Assembly: GCF_022682495.2 (NCBI RefSeq)
Contig: NC_071399.1
Coordinates: forward strand, 12,133,342-12,197,341
Length of the DNA: 64,000 bases
Direction of reading: 5' to 3'
Source of the DNA: Desmodus rotundus
Lineage: Eukaryota > Chordata > Mammalia > Chiroptera > Phyllostomidae
Made by a program: the position numbers and the translations under genes. Shown one piece after another: positions 23,905 through 36,400 of this stretch. Position 1 is the stretch's first letter. The number at the start of each line of letters is the position of its first letter. Under the pieces are notes generated by a model. The model saw only the letters and a list, made by a program, of their open reading frames with translations, was not told where the DNA came from and did not search any database.

Positions 23905-24285
23905 TAAAGTTTTTTCCAGCTTTATTGAACTAGATTGACATACACCATTGTGTGAGTTTGTGTTCCATGCGATGATTTGATACGTATGTATTTCCAAATG
24001 GTTATGATGTCCTTCGCCTCACACAATTACCGTTTTGTTGTGGTTATGTCAAGAATGCTCTTCTCTCACAGCAGCTTTTGAGTATGCACCCCAGTCTTAT
24101 TAATTATAGTCACCGTGTTGAACACCAGACCCCAGAACTTACTTGTCTTATAACCAGAAGTTTGTACCCTTGGACCGACATCTCCCCATTTCTTCCACCC
24201 CTCGGATCCTGGCAGCTTCTCTCTATTTCTACAACTACAATGTTTTTGACCCCACATGTAAGTGAGCTCACACAGCATTGTCTAC
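23905..24285 (-). mobile_element. L1 3' UTR fragment, antisense
   Basis: A second, independent antisense L1 3' end abuts the previous one. It runs 'TTTATTGAACTAGATTGACA', then 'GATTTGATACGTATGTATTT', 'GTTGAACACCAGACCCCAGA' and 'ACTTACTTGTCTTATAACCA', and ends 'CACATGTAAGTGAGCTCACA'. The two pieces repeat equivalent element positions, so they are separate insertions. Confidence 0.75.
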
Positions 24286-27110
24286 TGCTCCCATCAGCTA
24301 CTGCTCCCAGAGACGTGTACAGGAAATGCTCGCGATCAAATTTCAGCTGGAACTTGGGGCAGGAAATGACTCTTCTCTTCGAAGGGGAAAACTCCCCTTT
24401 GGGATGGAGATTACCCTATCGAGGATGTTGCCAAAGTGAGAAGGCAGATAAGGAGCTCTGGAGCTGGGAGACACGGCCAGCCAGCCATCAGCACTTTCAT
24501 TAACAAGGAAATCAGGTGGAGCTGGCTGGAAGAAATCCAAGCCTTTGGAAGAAGTGGAATCAAGACCTAATCCTCAAGGACGTTAAGCAAGCACATTTGC
24601 AAAGACTAGAAGTTTTGCCACATGGTGGGTGGCTGATAGTGTAGGATTTGGGGATTAGGAGACCCGAATCCCAGGACCGCCCACGCAGTTTCTGACCCTG
24701 TCTCCTTCCACTTTCCTTTGAGACCCTATCAGTTTTCTTTCTTGGGTGTTATTGTGAGGTGAAGGACATCAAGCGACTGGCACATTTGCTTGCTGATTGC
24801 AAGCCTGAGTGACTTCTAAGGACAGATTCTGTTCAATGGAAAGGCGCTCTGAGTTGCCCAAGGCTTCACTGGTTGGTTTGTGATGAGAGCCAGAGCTGGG
24901 GACCGTTGCCTTGGCCAGCTCATTGCAGACATGGAATTTGGAGCTCCCCAGGCGGTTTTGCTGAAGGGGCGCAGAGAAGTGCAGGTGGGTAGAGTCAGTG
25001 ACGAGAAGGGAGGCTGGGTGGGAGGCCCATGAGCAGCACTGCGGGCAACCGCAATGGCACGTTGAAGCAGGATGCCAGAGGCTTTGGGTGAGAATTTCAT
25101 AGACTTCTCCCAGGCATTCAGTTCTGAGCACAGGTAGGCAGAATTAAACTAAATTTTGAGTTCACCTTTCGAACCGGTAGTGACAAAAGTAATCTCCAGA
25201 TTCAAGATTAGCTCAAGTACTTAGGGTTTGAAACTCTCATGGTCTGATGGTCGTCTTCTCAGTCATTTCCTATTCTCCCCCGAGTCTTTCCTCCTTTCTG
25301 CCCAGGAGGTGACATGAGTTCCAGAAGGGGAAGATTTTAACTGCCATCCAGATCAGGGGACGAGGAGGCCTCTGGTCCTCAGCTATCCTGTGTCTGCCTC
25401 TGGCAGCGGCTGAACTGCTGGTATCTATTCCATGGCCTCTGCACCCGCCCGCCCCGCTGCCTGCGCTGAAATGCCGTGGTCCCCCTGGTAACCGTCCTGA
25501 TCATTTGTTGGAGGCAGGCCCCTCTGGGGCTGCTCACTGGGGCACAGACCACAGCTTCCTCCGCATCCAATGGACTGGGTGCCGTCTCCACCCTCTCTCA
25601 GAGCCACAGTAACTTTGTTCCTGTCCCGTATACCCTGGGCTGCCCTGGGGCCAGATGTCTGGGTATCTCTCTCAGATTTTGTCGGTTCCAGGACGTACTT
25701 GGAGTTGACATGAAGAATCGCAGTCTTCCCAGGCTCTGTCCTGAGAAGGCAGGTCCAGTCCTTTCCTGCCGTGGGTCCCCTAAACTCATCCTGGATTTCC
25801 AGTTGCCTTCTCCACCTGGGCTCAGCCTAGGCCAGGAGCAGGGCCAGGAGACAGAAACACTCACAAACACTCTCCTCTCTTTCTTTCTTCTCCCCTTTGA
25901 GGCTCTTTGGCTGGGGAACCAAGAAAAGTCTTTTATCCACTTCGTGTGTGGCTGAAAAGCGGTTCTTCCTCTTTCTTCTCGCCATGTATTGTTTGAGGGT
26001 AAACTTTATGTCTTCTTCCTTGAGGCTGTGACTCATGATCATTAAAGTAAGTGTGGGGAATTCAGAAAACATTTATTTTCTTCAGATGTTGTGGCTATCA
26101 CATCAATTCTCTGCTACTTGAAGGCTTTTTTGTTCTATCTTATACTTCTCTTAAGAGTGCACAGCAGATGTTATAGCTGCTCCAACTCACGAGAGGAAAG
26201 ATAATGGTAAAGGGAAATGTAAAGAAAGAAAACTTCAGTTACTATTTCAAATATCATTAAAGTATGTGTTTTTAGATGGGCTGTATTGGGTTGTATAATG
26301 TAACATAAACAATCCTAAAAATTCTAAAAATTCTCACTAGTACCTATGTAGTCTCAAACACTTGATTCGAGATAGAAATAGAGAAAAAAAGCTGAGTGGT
26401 AAGTCTAAGATTACGTAGCATCTTAGGTAATTGGAAGATTATTTTTGTCACCACCCATCAAAAAGGTGGACTCAAAATTCAGTTCAATTATAGATAAATG
26501 AAGAACGTTCTAATTCTGCATACCTGAGCAGTATGTGGGAAAGATCATACCATGTGCACGCAAAGCATCTGTCATTCCTGCTTTGGAAGTGAGGAGAAAA
26601 GGCTACAGGGCACTAGAGCCTGGGGTGTGATTCCTTCTCTTCCAAACACCTGCAGAAACGTGGACTTTCATGGGGCATGGACTGTGGATTCCAGCGAATT
26701 TTATCTCAGAGAGTGAGTACACCCCACCTGATAGACATCTGAGTTAAAGAAGAAATGGTCAATAAATGTTAGCTAATTATAGTAGCAGTAGAAATAGAAC
26801 GCGTGGTGGTAGGAATGTTCTTGAAGATACCCGTGTGCCAACTGGCTGGGGAAAGAACAACATGAGACCAGCCCGGCCCAGTGAGGGGTTAGCAACACTT
26901 GTTTAGAGTCCTAGATGAGAGACGCTGAGACTGACATCCGACACCCCCGTGTATCTCCTATAAATTGTTGCCCACAGTGCAAAGTGGTGCTGCTCAGACC
27001 TGCAATCGATCAACGTCTGCTTGCTGACCTTGCAAGCAGGTGATGCCTCGGGGCATCTGTCTGTTTGAGTTGCTGTAACTGAGCACTTTTGGGCTGCCTG
27101 AAAGAGGATA
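24286..27110. other. Unique intergenic DNA
   Basis: No gene or named repeat. The longest non-repeat ORF of the window (25476-25955, +, 159 codons) lies here. It starts without context, has no domain, signal or low-complexity pattern that I recognise, and is shadowed by ORFs of 60-90 codons on the other strand, so I do not call it a gene. Confidence 0.4.
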
Positions 27111-27116
27111 GGATAA

Positions 27117-27672
27117 GATTATTAGTCAGGGTTCTCCAGAGAAACAGAGCCAACAGGAGATATACATATATCATATGATATATGCATATATGGGAGACTT
27201 AATATATATATTTATCTATATTATTTTCCTATTATCTTACATGTATTCTATTATTGTCTATCCTATTAGGATATCCTACATATTTTCTACATATCTGTCC
27301 TATGTCTATCTATCTACTCACTTTATTTAGATCTCGATTGAAGGATTTTAAGGAGTTGGCTTATGCAATTGTAGGGGCAGGAAGTCTAACAGGCTGGCAG
27401 ACTGTGGATTCCAGTAGGACTTGATGCTGTGGTCTTGAGTCCAAAGGTAACCTGGAGGCGAATTCCTTCCATCAGGGACCTCAGTCTTTCCTCTTGAGGG
27501 CTTGCTTCATAGGGCCCACCCACATCATGGAGGGTAATCTGCTTTACTCAAAGAGCTTCAATGTTAATCCTACCTTTAAAAAAAATACTTTCACAGCAAC
27601 GTCTAGCCTGGCATTTCACTGGACACTGGGCACCTTAGCCTAGTCAGGCTGACACACATAACTAACCACCAA
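27117..27672 (+). mobile_element. Solo LTR of an ERVL-type element (MLT2 family)
   Basis: It opens TTATTAGTCAGGGTTCTCCA and GAGAAACAGAGCCAACAGGA, then has an expanded AT-rich middle (about 27155-27320). It continues with 'TTTTAAGGAGTTGGCTTATG', 'TTCCTTCCATCAGGGACCTC', 'CCCACCCACATCATGGAGGG' and 'TAATCTGCTTTACTCAAAGA', and closes near 'TGACACACATAACTAACCAC'. This is the MLT2 order of motifs. No internal retroviral sequence (gag or pol) flanks it, so it is a solo LTR and inert as a virus. Boundaries are good to about 10 bases. Confidence 0.85.
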
Positions 27673-28138
27673 AATAAGAGGCTTTGCTTTCATTTCCTTC
27701 AGAGACAAGGAGAGTGGGAAGCGTGACTGAGAGTTTGCTCCGTGTCTGGTTAATCAGACAGGGGTGAGCTCCAGTGAAAACATGGGTGAGCCCCAAAGTG
27801 TAAGGAGCTTCATGAGAAATTCTGTGCACTCAGGCCTCCAGCAGAGCTGCTCTGTGGACGGCTGAGAAAAATGTGACCCCGACTCGGGAACACAGGAGTC
27901 CTCCCTGAGTCTGTGGGAACCCAGCAGGGCTCCGGCCCTTCAGAATGGTCATTCCAGAGGTGCCAGGAAGCAATTCCAGTGTGCAGTAAGGAGAAATGTG
28001 TTCGCACTTCGGCCTATTTTGAGCTAGAAAAGAGAAATGGAGGAGAGCTGGGCCCTGGAGAGGGGTAGGCGAGGGCTTACGTGTGACAGGCCCTGGACTA
28101 ACCCGCGACTCTGAATTCCCTGCTCCTTGATTACTAAT
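27673..28138. other. Unique intergenic DNA
   Basis: No gene or repeat is recognised. Confidence 0.35.
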
Positions 28139-28139
28139 C

Positions 28140-28275
28140 ACCCACTACTAATCCCCACTTTACAAATGAGGAGACTGGGGCACAGGGAGGCTAAGCTCAC
28201 CCCGGCTTATATCGCTGGCAAGTCTGAATGCAAGCCCAGGTAGCCTGGCCCCTGAGCCCCATGCTGTTAAGTATA
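28140..28275 (-). repeat. MIR SINE, minus orientation
   Basis: The + strand reads 'CCCCACTTTACAAATGAGGA', then GACTGGGGCACAGGGAGGCT, and later 'TGAATGCAAGCCCAGGTAGC' and CTGGCCCCTGAGCCCCATGC. This is the reverse complement of the MIR core (tgcctcagtttcctcatctgtaaaatgggg). Confidence 0.8.
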
Positions 28276-31200
28276 TTGCTTTATCATGCCTCTCACCAAG
28301 GTGAAATAAAACAAAATGAAATTAAAGAAAAATAACTAAACAACACAAAACACTCACTGTGAGTATAATTGGTTTTAGAGCTTCCAATGATAAATGAAAA
28401 TTCTTTCTTTTTCTTTTAAGCTCCCAAAGATTAAAATACAGTGATTTTGCCAGGTAGCGCCTCCCATTGGGTTACAGAGGAAACGATGTAAGGCAGGTGT
28501 TAGCATCTCAGCAGCACCGTGCCCCTTGTCTGCAAGGGGTTGGTGGGAGCTGGCCCTCCCAGTGCAGCGAACACTCTGCGTGCGCACATATTTCATGTCT
28601 TCTGTTTACAGAGATCAACTCTATTGAAGAGTCATTCACTCTCTGTAATATTCTGATGAAAAGTTGGCCATTAAATTTTATTCTTTGGGAAAAAAAAGTA
28701 AACTTTGTTGCTTGAAAGATGATGAAGGAATAGAGGTAATAGATTGAATTACAAAAAATCTACATGACTTTAACCTACCTGCCCTTTTCTATATTCCATA
28801 AGAATGAGCTCAATTTGCAGACTTGGAACTTTTAATTATCAACTGATGATATCCATTTAGAGGTGTCTTGTGGTGACCCTGCTGACCAGTTGACACAGTA
28901 TTTTAAATCCTGCCGCTTTCTTGGTTTGTCCAGAAGTGTTTGTACAATTACTCGAATATTTATTGAATGCTTTATTGTGTTTTGCCATTATTTTAAATAA
29001 CGAGGAAAAGAATAATAACACTAGTGTGACAGATCTAAATAACCAGTTTAGCTTTAGTTGCATCCGGGTACTTTTGGACTTAAGTCTGTCAAATGTGTAT
29101 TAAATTGTGAGGGAAGAGAAAAAAAAATCCAAAATGCTAAAACAAGATTGTTGAAGCTCATGACTGGTACTTACAGTGCTTGAATGATGGAAATGAAGAA
29201 GTCTTACGTTCAGGATTGGGAACTCTCCCTGAGGACACCCCAGAGACCCGAAGGCCCGGGCAGGTTCCCGAAGCCGCCAGTGGCTTGGCTCACAGCAGCC
29301 TCTGCCTTCAAAGCACAAAGGAGTCAGGTGTTCAACTCTCACTCCATAAATATTTCAGTGCAGTCAGTGAGCGTCGTCACGTTCTGCTGCTCAATCCTAG
29401 GCAATAGCTTTTCCAGCAAGGTTCTCCTAATGTTAAAACCAATTGCTTTTGTTTCACGAGAACACCACTTCAAGTGGGCCGAGCAAACAATTGAGATAAA
29501 AATTACTTTAAAAAGTTATTTTTTGTCTCTATGTATTTGCCTTATTTTTTGGTGTTTAGTGCATGCATTATGCATCCTGCAAAGAGATAAATAATATCCC
29601 TTTCCACCACTCTCAGGGGGGTTGTAATATTTTTAACCTTTCTAGTAATGAAAGCCCTGTTGTCCAGTCTATTGTCCTGCTTTGGTTTTCAGGGATGCTG
29701 GGCATACAAAGGTGGGCCACTAAATAGAAGGTCTTTGTTGAGTCAGTCTCTACCTCCCTCCTCTCTCTTTTTGTCTCTAATTCCAAACTTCCGGAGTTTA
29801 GACAATGCTATCAAAAGCTGGACCAGGATACCACCAGTTAGAATAGAATATTATCAGTTTTTTTCTATTTTCAGAAAAAGTTAATGGAATTATTTCTATT
29901 TAACTTTTTTCTCCTATACATTTTCTTTAAAATCTTTTGTGTTTGTTGTTCCCAAGTCCAAAATGAATGAACAAATTACTAACAAATATTATCATAACAT
30001 TCAAGGACAAACTAGATAGAAGTGGATCTTTCAGTGACACATTATTTTGGCTGAGCTATAGTATATAAATGACTGCACAAACAGTCATAGAAATAGTTAT
30101 ATATATGTAATCCTATGTCTTGGTAGAATATTGTTTCATAAAGACTTCCAGGTGCTCTTTAACAGCCTAGAGAAGAAAGAGTTGGGATATCGGTCTTCAA
30201 AGGAAGTCACCTCTGTTGACATCCCTATCACTCCAGCCTGCCCAGGCCACTACTTCTGCTTCTACAGTGGAGGTGGGAGGTCTGCCCCTAAAAAGGCAAG
30301 GTCAAGAAAGACCCCATGCGTTTGGATGTAGACCTACTGGTAGTAATGGAGTTTAATATGGTATAAACAGTGGCACAATAAGTACCACTGTTTGCATAAC
30401 CTTCTGAGGAATGGCCCAGAAATTTAGTTATCATTTGTGAAATCTGAGTCCCAGACAACCTGCTGACCCCATGGTTTCTAGACTGAAGTTCATTGATAAA
30501 TTTGTGATCATCCGTGGAGACTCCCTGCAAAATAGTAGAATAATCAGGGACGGAACGCTGAAAATGAACTTGATGTGTTCTTACCTGCCAACAGCGCGAT
30601 TCCTATTTCGTGCTGTGTGCAAGCTGAGTGTGCCTTCTCCGTGCAGCACGGTCACGAATGGCAGCCAAGTCCCCAGGCAAACACAGGTGGTTCTTGACAA
30701 GTTACATCCAGACCAGATCCTTGTTAGCTCACCATTCTGAACAAACCTTGTTCCCTGCTTTTGTTTACAAAAGTATTCTCTCTGCCAAAGAAAAGAAACG
30801 AGAATTTTCTTGCAGAGCCAGCATTCAAAATTACTCATTATCTCCACAAGGAACCTAAGGTAACCAGAGAACAACTCTTCCATCTGTTTATTAGAAATCT
30901 CAAATTGTCCTGGCTACAGGATCCACGATCTTTTGCATGTTGTCAATATTTAGTGTCCACGTGTAAATAAAAAAGAGGAGGGAGATGAGGGTAAGGTTTT
31001 ATGAATGATATAAATTCTATTTTCTCATTCTTTACCCAAACCTTGAAGATGCATTTTGGATTTTTACTAAAAGTTAAAGGCCAATTATGTAATTTTTGTA
31101 GAACATTGGCTTTAAAGCACCACAGCACATTCTTCCAAACCTGACTAAACCTCACAGAGAAGTCTTTGTTTTTTTTCTTTTGCTTGTAAGGACAGCATGG

Positions 31201-31735
31201 CCAAGATCCCAACAACTCAGGAGGGAGCTCCCTCCTCTTATCTTTTTCCAGCTATTGTTGTCTGTTTGGGACATTTGTTTTTATGGTTTCCTCATGGAAA
31301 GTAAGCCTGATTTTATCCTTGAAAAGGGATTGCTTCTCAGAAAGATTATTTTTGAATTGAACTTTCGGAAGGATCCAATTTATGCTTTAAAAAACAACTA
31401 AATAAACTGTATCCTCCACAAATGTGTTTGTTTTGACACATGACATTGTCATGATTATGGATTATGACTTGTTCTCATTGAAAAGGCTTTTTAGAATACG
31501 CATTCTTCATCATGGTTAAAATAGGCAACACAAATATTTGTAAAGTATAAAAATGAAACGTAAAGAAAATGACAACCACCCACAAACACACCACCCAGGT
31601 GTAATTGTTATATCTGTACATTTCTTTCTTCTACTTTCTGTGTCTTTACTTTCATATGTATACACACATGTGCATATACTCTCTTTGAAACAGAATTCCA
31701 ATCTTAGTGTATGTGTAGTTTTGTATCTAGCTTTT
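28276..31735. other. Unique intergenic DNA
   Basis: I see no gene and no repeat I can name in these 3.4 kb. ORFs up to 136 codons (29184-29594) lack any domain or coding pattern. Confidence 0.4.
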
Positions 31736-31737
31736 TG

Positions 31738-31850
31738 GCTTGAAAATTTGTTGTGAGAACCACTGAACTATACACCTAGAATCATTAAAATGGCAAATTT
31801 TATGTTATGTGTATTTTACCACAATCAAAATTTGTGTAAGTTAAAAAAAT
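31738..31850 (+). mobile_element. L1M 3' terminus fragment
   Basis: The run 'GAACCACTGAACTATACACC', 'ATTAAAATGGCAAATTTTAT' and 'GTTATGTGTATTTTACCACA' ends near 'AAGTTAAAAAAATG'. It corresponds to the old L1 terminus 'ccactgaattgtacactttaaatgggtgaattttatggtatgtgaattatatctcaataaa'. Confidence 0.65.
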
Positions 31851-32440
31851 GAGCACATAAGCACTGCCGGCCTAGGGGTGGGCCACGCCAGTAACCAGCT
31901 TTGTTTCTTCAGCTGCGGCTTGCTGGAGGCTCCACACCCCAGCCCTGTCTGCTGCAGCTACCTGAGCATATTTGGATCTGCTGGGGTCAAAAGGCCACTG
32001 TAGCTAATCCGTTTCCACTATGAGTCCTAACAGATACGGAGCCTTTTCTTGCTGAGATCGCGCTCAGAGCTGGTAGCCCTCACGGCTGGCTTCATAGCAG
32101 GTCAGAACACAAAGCGGTTGGGGGTAAACAGAAGGAACTTGCCTTTCACACTTGAGAAGCCATTTCAACATGTTCCAAACGACCTTGGATTTACTGAGGT
32201 GGCAGGACCTGAATTTTCCCAGAATGCATCTCCCCCCCTGTGACATGTGTGCCCAACTTGGGCTCCTGCTACTTTCTGCTCATCTGGTCTAATCAGCACA
32301 ATGGTGTCCGAGTAGTGGCCCAGTGTGGTGTTCTCGGGATCATGTACTCATCAAAGCCCCTGTGGACAAGTTGTGACAGCCACATAAAATTACACTTCCA
32401 GATGAGAATACACTGCTATGATGATCTCTGCTTCTTGGAA
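31851..32440. other. Unique intergenic DNA
   Basis: No gene or repeat is recognised. The stretch is GC-richer than its neighbours around 31860-32000. Confidence 0.35.
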
Positions 32441-32444
32441 TGAA

Positions 32445-33000
32445 CAGACAGAGTTATTTTGGAAGAGTTCCATCTGGAGGGAACGTTGAAGCACATTTTG
32501 AAATGAACCTCAAAGGATTTGACCGATGGGAACAGGGCGAACCAAGACAGAGAGATGAGCAAATTCGGGCTACAGAAAGCGATTGGTTAACTAATCGGTA
32601 CATTCAACAAATACATATTGAGCACCTAGGAAGTGCTGGTGACTGACTTTGCTGAGTTTGTAAAAGTAGCAGTAGGATGTGGCTGAGCCTTACAGGACAG
32701 AACAAGAAAATGGTACTTCATTCCCAAGGCAATTGGAAACCGCCAATGGTTTTTAAGCTGGAGGGTGATATGATTAGAGTTGCTTTTTATGAAGATTAAT
32801 CTGGCAGCAGAGGCTAAAATTCCAGCCAAGTGGAAGCACTGAGAATATGAACCAGAGTAAAGACTGTGCAGAAGGAAGGGAAGGGCCAGCTGAAGAAATG
32901 TTGTGGAAGGGTAAGAGACAAACTCCAAGGTTTTGAGCTCGAGAGATTGAGATCAACAAAAGAAATAATGAAGTCAAGAGGAGCATTTGGTAGGAGGTGG
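32445..33000 (+). repeat. Ancient LINE-type repeat, family unresolved
   Basis: Motifs 'ACATTCAACAAATACATATT' and GAGCACCTAGG occur near 32600-32628. A further motif near 32740-32830 is 'GGTTTTTAAGCTGGAGGGTG', then ATATGATTAGAGTTGCTTTT and 'AATCTGGCAGCAGAGGC'. They match the widespread old repeat with 'ggagggttttgagcaggggagtgacatgatctga...atcactctggctgc'. ORFs across it on both strands are artefacts. Confidence 0.6.
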
Positions 33001-33019
33001 AAGGTAGTGGTCATAATAA

Positions 33020-33125
33020 CAGCTGATATGAAGCACCTTGAGGGCAGGGGCTGGGACTGCTTTGCTTCAGACATTCATGCCCAGTACTTGCCACACTCAG
33101 TAAATATTTGTCACAACACTTGTTA
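33020..33125 (+). repeat. L2/MIR3-type 3' end
   Basis: The order 'AAGCACCTTGAGGGCAGGGG', 'CTGGGACTGCTTTGCTTCAG', 'GCCCAGTACTTGCCACACTC' and AGTAAATATTTGTCACAACA follows the L2 terminal consensus (cttgagggcagggactgtgtc ... cacatagtaggtgctcaataaatatttgttg). Confidence 0.65.
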
Positions 33126-33299
33126 AACATTTCATCTGACTGAATTGTCACATCCATGTGAAGAAGAAGGTGTAATTATCCCCCAGTTTTTGCTATCAAT
33201 TCTATTTTTTTATTTTGAACTACCTTAGGCACATACAAAAAGGTAAGGAATAATATAAAAAAAATCACATTAGAAACATCTACTTTTCAGCTTGAGAAA

Positions 33300-33465
33300 C
33301 AAAGCAATACAGATATTATCATTATCTCCACTTACAGGTGAGAAATCTGAGGCCGAGAGTGGTTTAAAAACGCACTCAGGGTCACACCGCTAACACATGC
33401 AAGAGCTGTGGTATGTGGAATGAATACAGGCCCGTCTGCTTCCAGAGCCCATGCGCTCTACCGGT
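33300..33465 (-). repeat. MIR SINE, minus orientation
   Basis: The + strand has 'TTATCTCCACTTACAGGTGA', GAAATCTGAGGCCGAGAGTG and then 'GGGTCACACCGCTAACACAT'. It continues with 'CAGGCCCGTCTGCTTCCAGA' and 'GCCCATGCGCTCTACC'. This is the reverse complement of a nearly full MIR core, including its tRNA-like head. Confidence 0.8.
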
Positions 33466-36400
33466 TTTGTGGCACTGATAGGAGATCCAGGTGGAGGTAC
33501 TCAGCAGGTAGATGGAAATAGAATACATGAGACAGAGAGAGAATTCAGGACCAGGAAAATTAATATCGGAATTATGGGTGTACAAGCGATGGTCGAAGGG
33601 ATGGCAGTCAAAGCGATAAACATAACAAGCGGTCTGAGGGCAGACTTGGGCTTGAGTGAGGTGCCTTCTCAGAGGGAGAACAGCATAGGAGAGACTATGT
33701 GAAAGCTTCGTCTGTTCACAGCCTAAGTGCTCTATTTATTCCGGCCTAGAGTCTGCCTCTTGGTTCTTAGAAAAAGGGCCGCGCCGCCGGCTGTCCAGGG
33801 AGTTCTTGTTTGCTGCATCTGGCAAAGGGCTGGGCCAAAGCAGACATCAGCAGTTTACATCATCCCATTTATAAAAATCCTGAAGGTGAGGATGCTGTTT
33901 TTCCCTCCAGCCAGAATCCCAAATGCAGCTCTAACTGCATCATATTGGGTAGCTAACAGGCTTCTAGCCCAGAGTGGGCTTGTTTGGAGAGGTGTGCCCC
34001 CCACCCCAGCACAGGGACCACTGGGGTTTCAGGTGCTGAGTAGGGCTCGAATGAGTTTGTAATCGTCAGCAATACTGCCCACTGAGGAAGCACTTCTGGC
34101 TTCCCTGCCAGAGCAGAAGTTTTAGTTGCCTCAAGAGAGATGTAAGTATTCCGGAAAAAGTCTTGTAAGTTTTTTGATAAGTATCCAAATCTCCTCAGGC
34201 CACTGAAGATCACAGGATTTTGGGAAAGTTCCCAGTTAATATCAAGTTTTTATTTAAAAATTCCTATGGCAGTTTATTTACAACTAGAAGATCTGTGTGA
34301 TAAAAATTTTCTTAGCAAGATGTTCTCCAGAAAAACTTTGGCAACAGGCACTGAAGTAGATTAGGACTTGTTATATGGCCCGTGTGCTTAGAGCTTTTTA
34401 ACAACATTAGGAACCCCTTTTGAAAGACCAGAAACACAGAGGTAGGGACTATGTTAGTATTTTTACTCTTTCAGGTTCCCCTTCGTTATAAAGTCAGATG
34501 AGGCTAGGCTAGGCTCGCAACTTAACCTCTAACTCTCAGTGGTTTCCATGCAACAGCCACCACACAGAGTTCTTTTCACTCAAAGAAATCTTCTGTGCCT
34601 CTTCGGGGTAGCTCCCTTCCAAGGAACGACTCAAAGAAACAGTCTACTTCTCTCTTCATTCGTTTCAATCTAATGCTGAGTAGGGTGGGGCCACAGTCAT
34701 GTCATGTACTTAGAGTAAATTTATCATCGTTATTCTCTTTATAATCTGATTAGGTGTCCTCCAAATATCAAGACCAGGGAGGAGAAAGCTGAAGGGTCAT
34801 ACACAGATTTGCAAAGCTCTGGCCCAAAAGTAACAAGTTGATTGTCCAGCACTAGTCACACGGCCCCACCCAAGAGTAACAGGGTGGAAGGGTGTAGTCC
34901 CCTGTGTGCCCGTGAAGGACAGAATTAAATATTGACATGTAGAGCCATGCCTACCATTTTCACAAAGGTGGAAATCACTGAAACCTCACACTGATGAAAA
35001 AAGGCAACAATTGCCATGTTCCTTGGCGAGGGAAGTTGTTCGATGAATATGCAGGTAACTAGGTCTTAACCCTATTGTCTAATATTTGCTTGATGGTAAA
35101 AGGAGTTTTGTGGAAATATACTTATTTTCCAGGCAGGATTCACAAATATTGGGCAAAGGCTGATGTAGTGTAAACCTGCGTGTGCATCCATCTGCAAATT
35201 ACGTAGTATTAGAAGATACGTTTTTTCTCCCCTTCTCACCTCTTGGTCCTGGGGTCAGATGCAGAGCTCTCTGCTGTGTGAAGACTCAGCGGGGCAACAT
35301 CCATCCAAATGACCTGTGGTTCATGCCAGACACACCCAGTATCAAACTGCAACAACTGATGATCTCAAGTCTCTCAATGATTTTTCTGTAGAGTGAATAC
35401 AGAAAATGTAGGAAGTAGATGAATCCCCCGAGGCTGCTTTGGGCATTTCCGCATACTCTGTTATGCTCTGAGCTAGCTTACTTTCCATCTCCTTGGTGTT
35501 ATCCATATCACTATTGCTGAGCTTAGTATCCTTCTCCTCTGGGTCTCCCTTCAACCGCCCAGCATCTGCCATCGTACCTGTGCGTGACCACCAGTCAATT
35601 ACTATCAACGTGTCTTACGTAAATGAATGGCGCCTTTCACTTTTTGCCCTACTTAGGACCAACATAGCCAGCCATTCCATGTGCGCTAGGTCCTCCCACT
35701 TCACTGCTCTCCAACTCCTGGTGTTTTGTTCAATCTCTCTGCCCCACGGGGTAGCACTTTGGAGAAGCAGTGACACTTGGGGGAACTGAGGCAGTGTAAG
35801 TGCCAGAAAGTGCAGCATGGCTGTCAGAGGTCATCATGGTCTATGATTTAATAACCTGGATAGGGCTGGAGCTGAGGGACAAGTCAACAAGGATTCCTCA
35901 GGAGACTGTTCGATCAAAATAAAAGGTTCACTTACAAAGACTGCTTTCCCTTTTTTTTTCTAGCTTGCTGTATGTTAACTTACCCTAATAATCTGAATAT
36001 AATCCTTGACTCACTTTAAGCTACTGTCAATTTTATAGCTGTGATTTGCAAAAGCTGTATTTTTGAACTAATCAGGAAAATTTTTCTTTGCATTACGCTC
36101 TTCACATTTTTAGATTTACATCTTTTAACCTACCAATTAGTGTTTAGGGTGCTTTAAATAAAAATATATACTAATATGCCACAGGTCAGAAATATTTGCA
36201 AAAATTACTCATCGAGTAAACCTGTGATTAGTCACCGGTAGAAGGACAGGGAGCCCCAAAAGCACAGAATTCCAAGATCATTAAATCACTCAAAATGGAT
36301 CCCCCCAAACAGATATAGGATTCCCAGTACTGTTGGAATGAGGAGACTGAAGCTACCTTTGAGCCCATCCTCATTGTTCATGAGGAGACTGAAGCCAGTG

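Noticed and set aside
25476..25955. 159-codon + strand ORF
   Set aside because: It is the longest non-repeat ORF, but it has no recognisable domain, no exon or promoter context, and competing ORFs on the other strand. It is consistent with chance in GC-richer DNA.
27117..27672. Possible retroviral provirus
   Set aside because: Only one LTR-like unit is present, with no gag, pol or env sequence around it, so it is a solo LTR.
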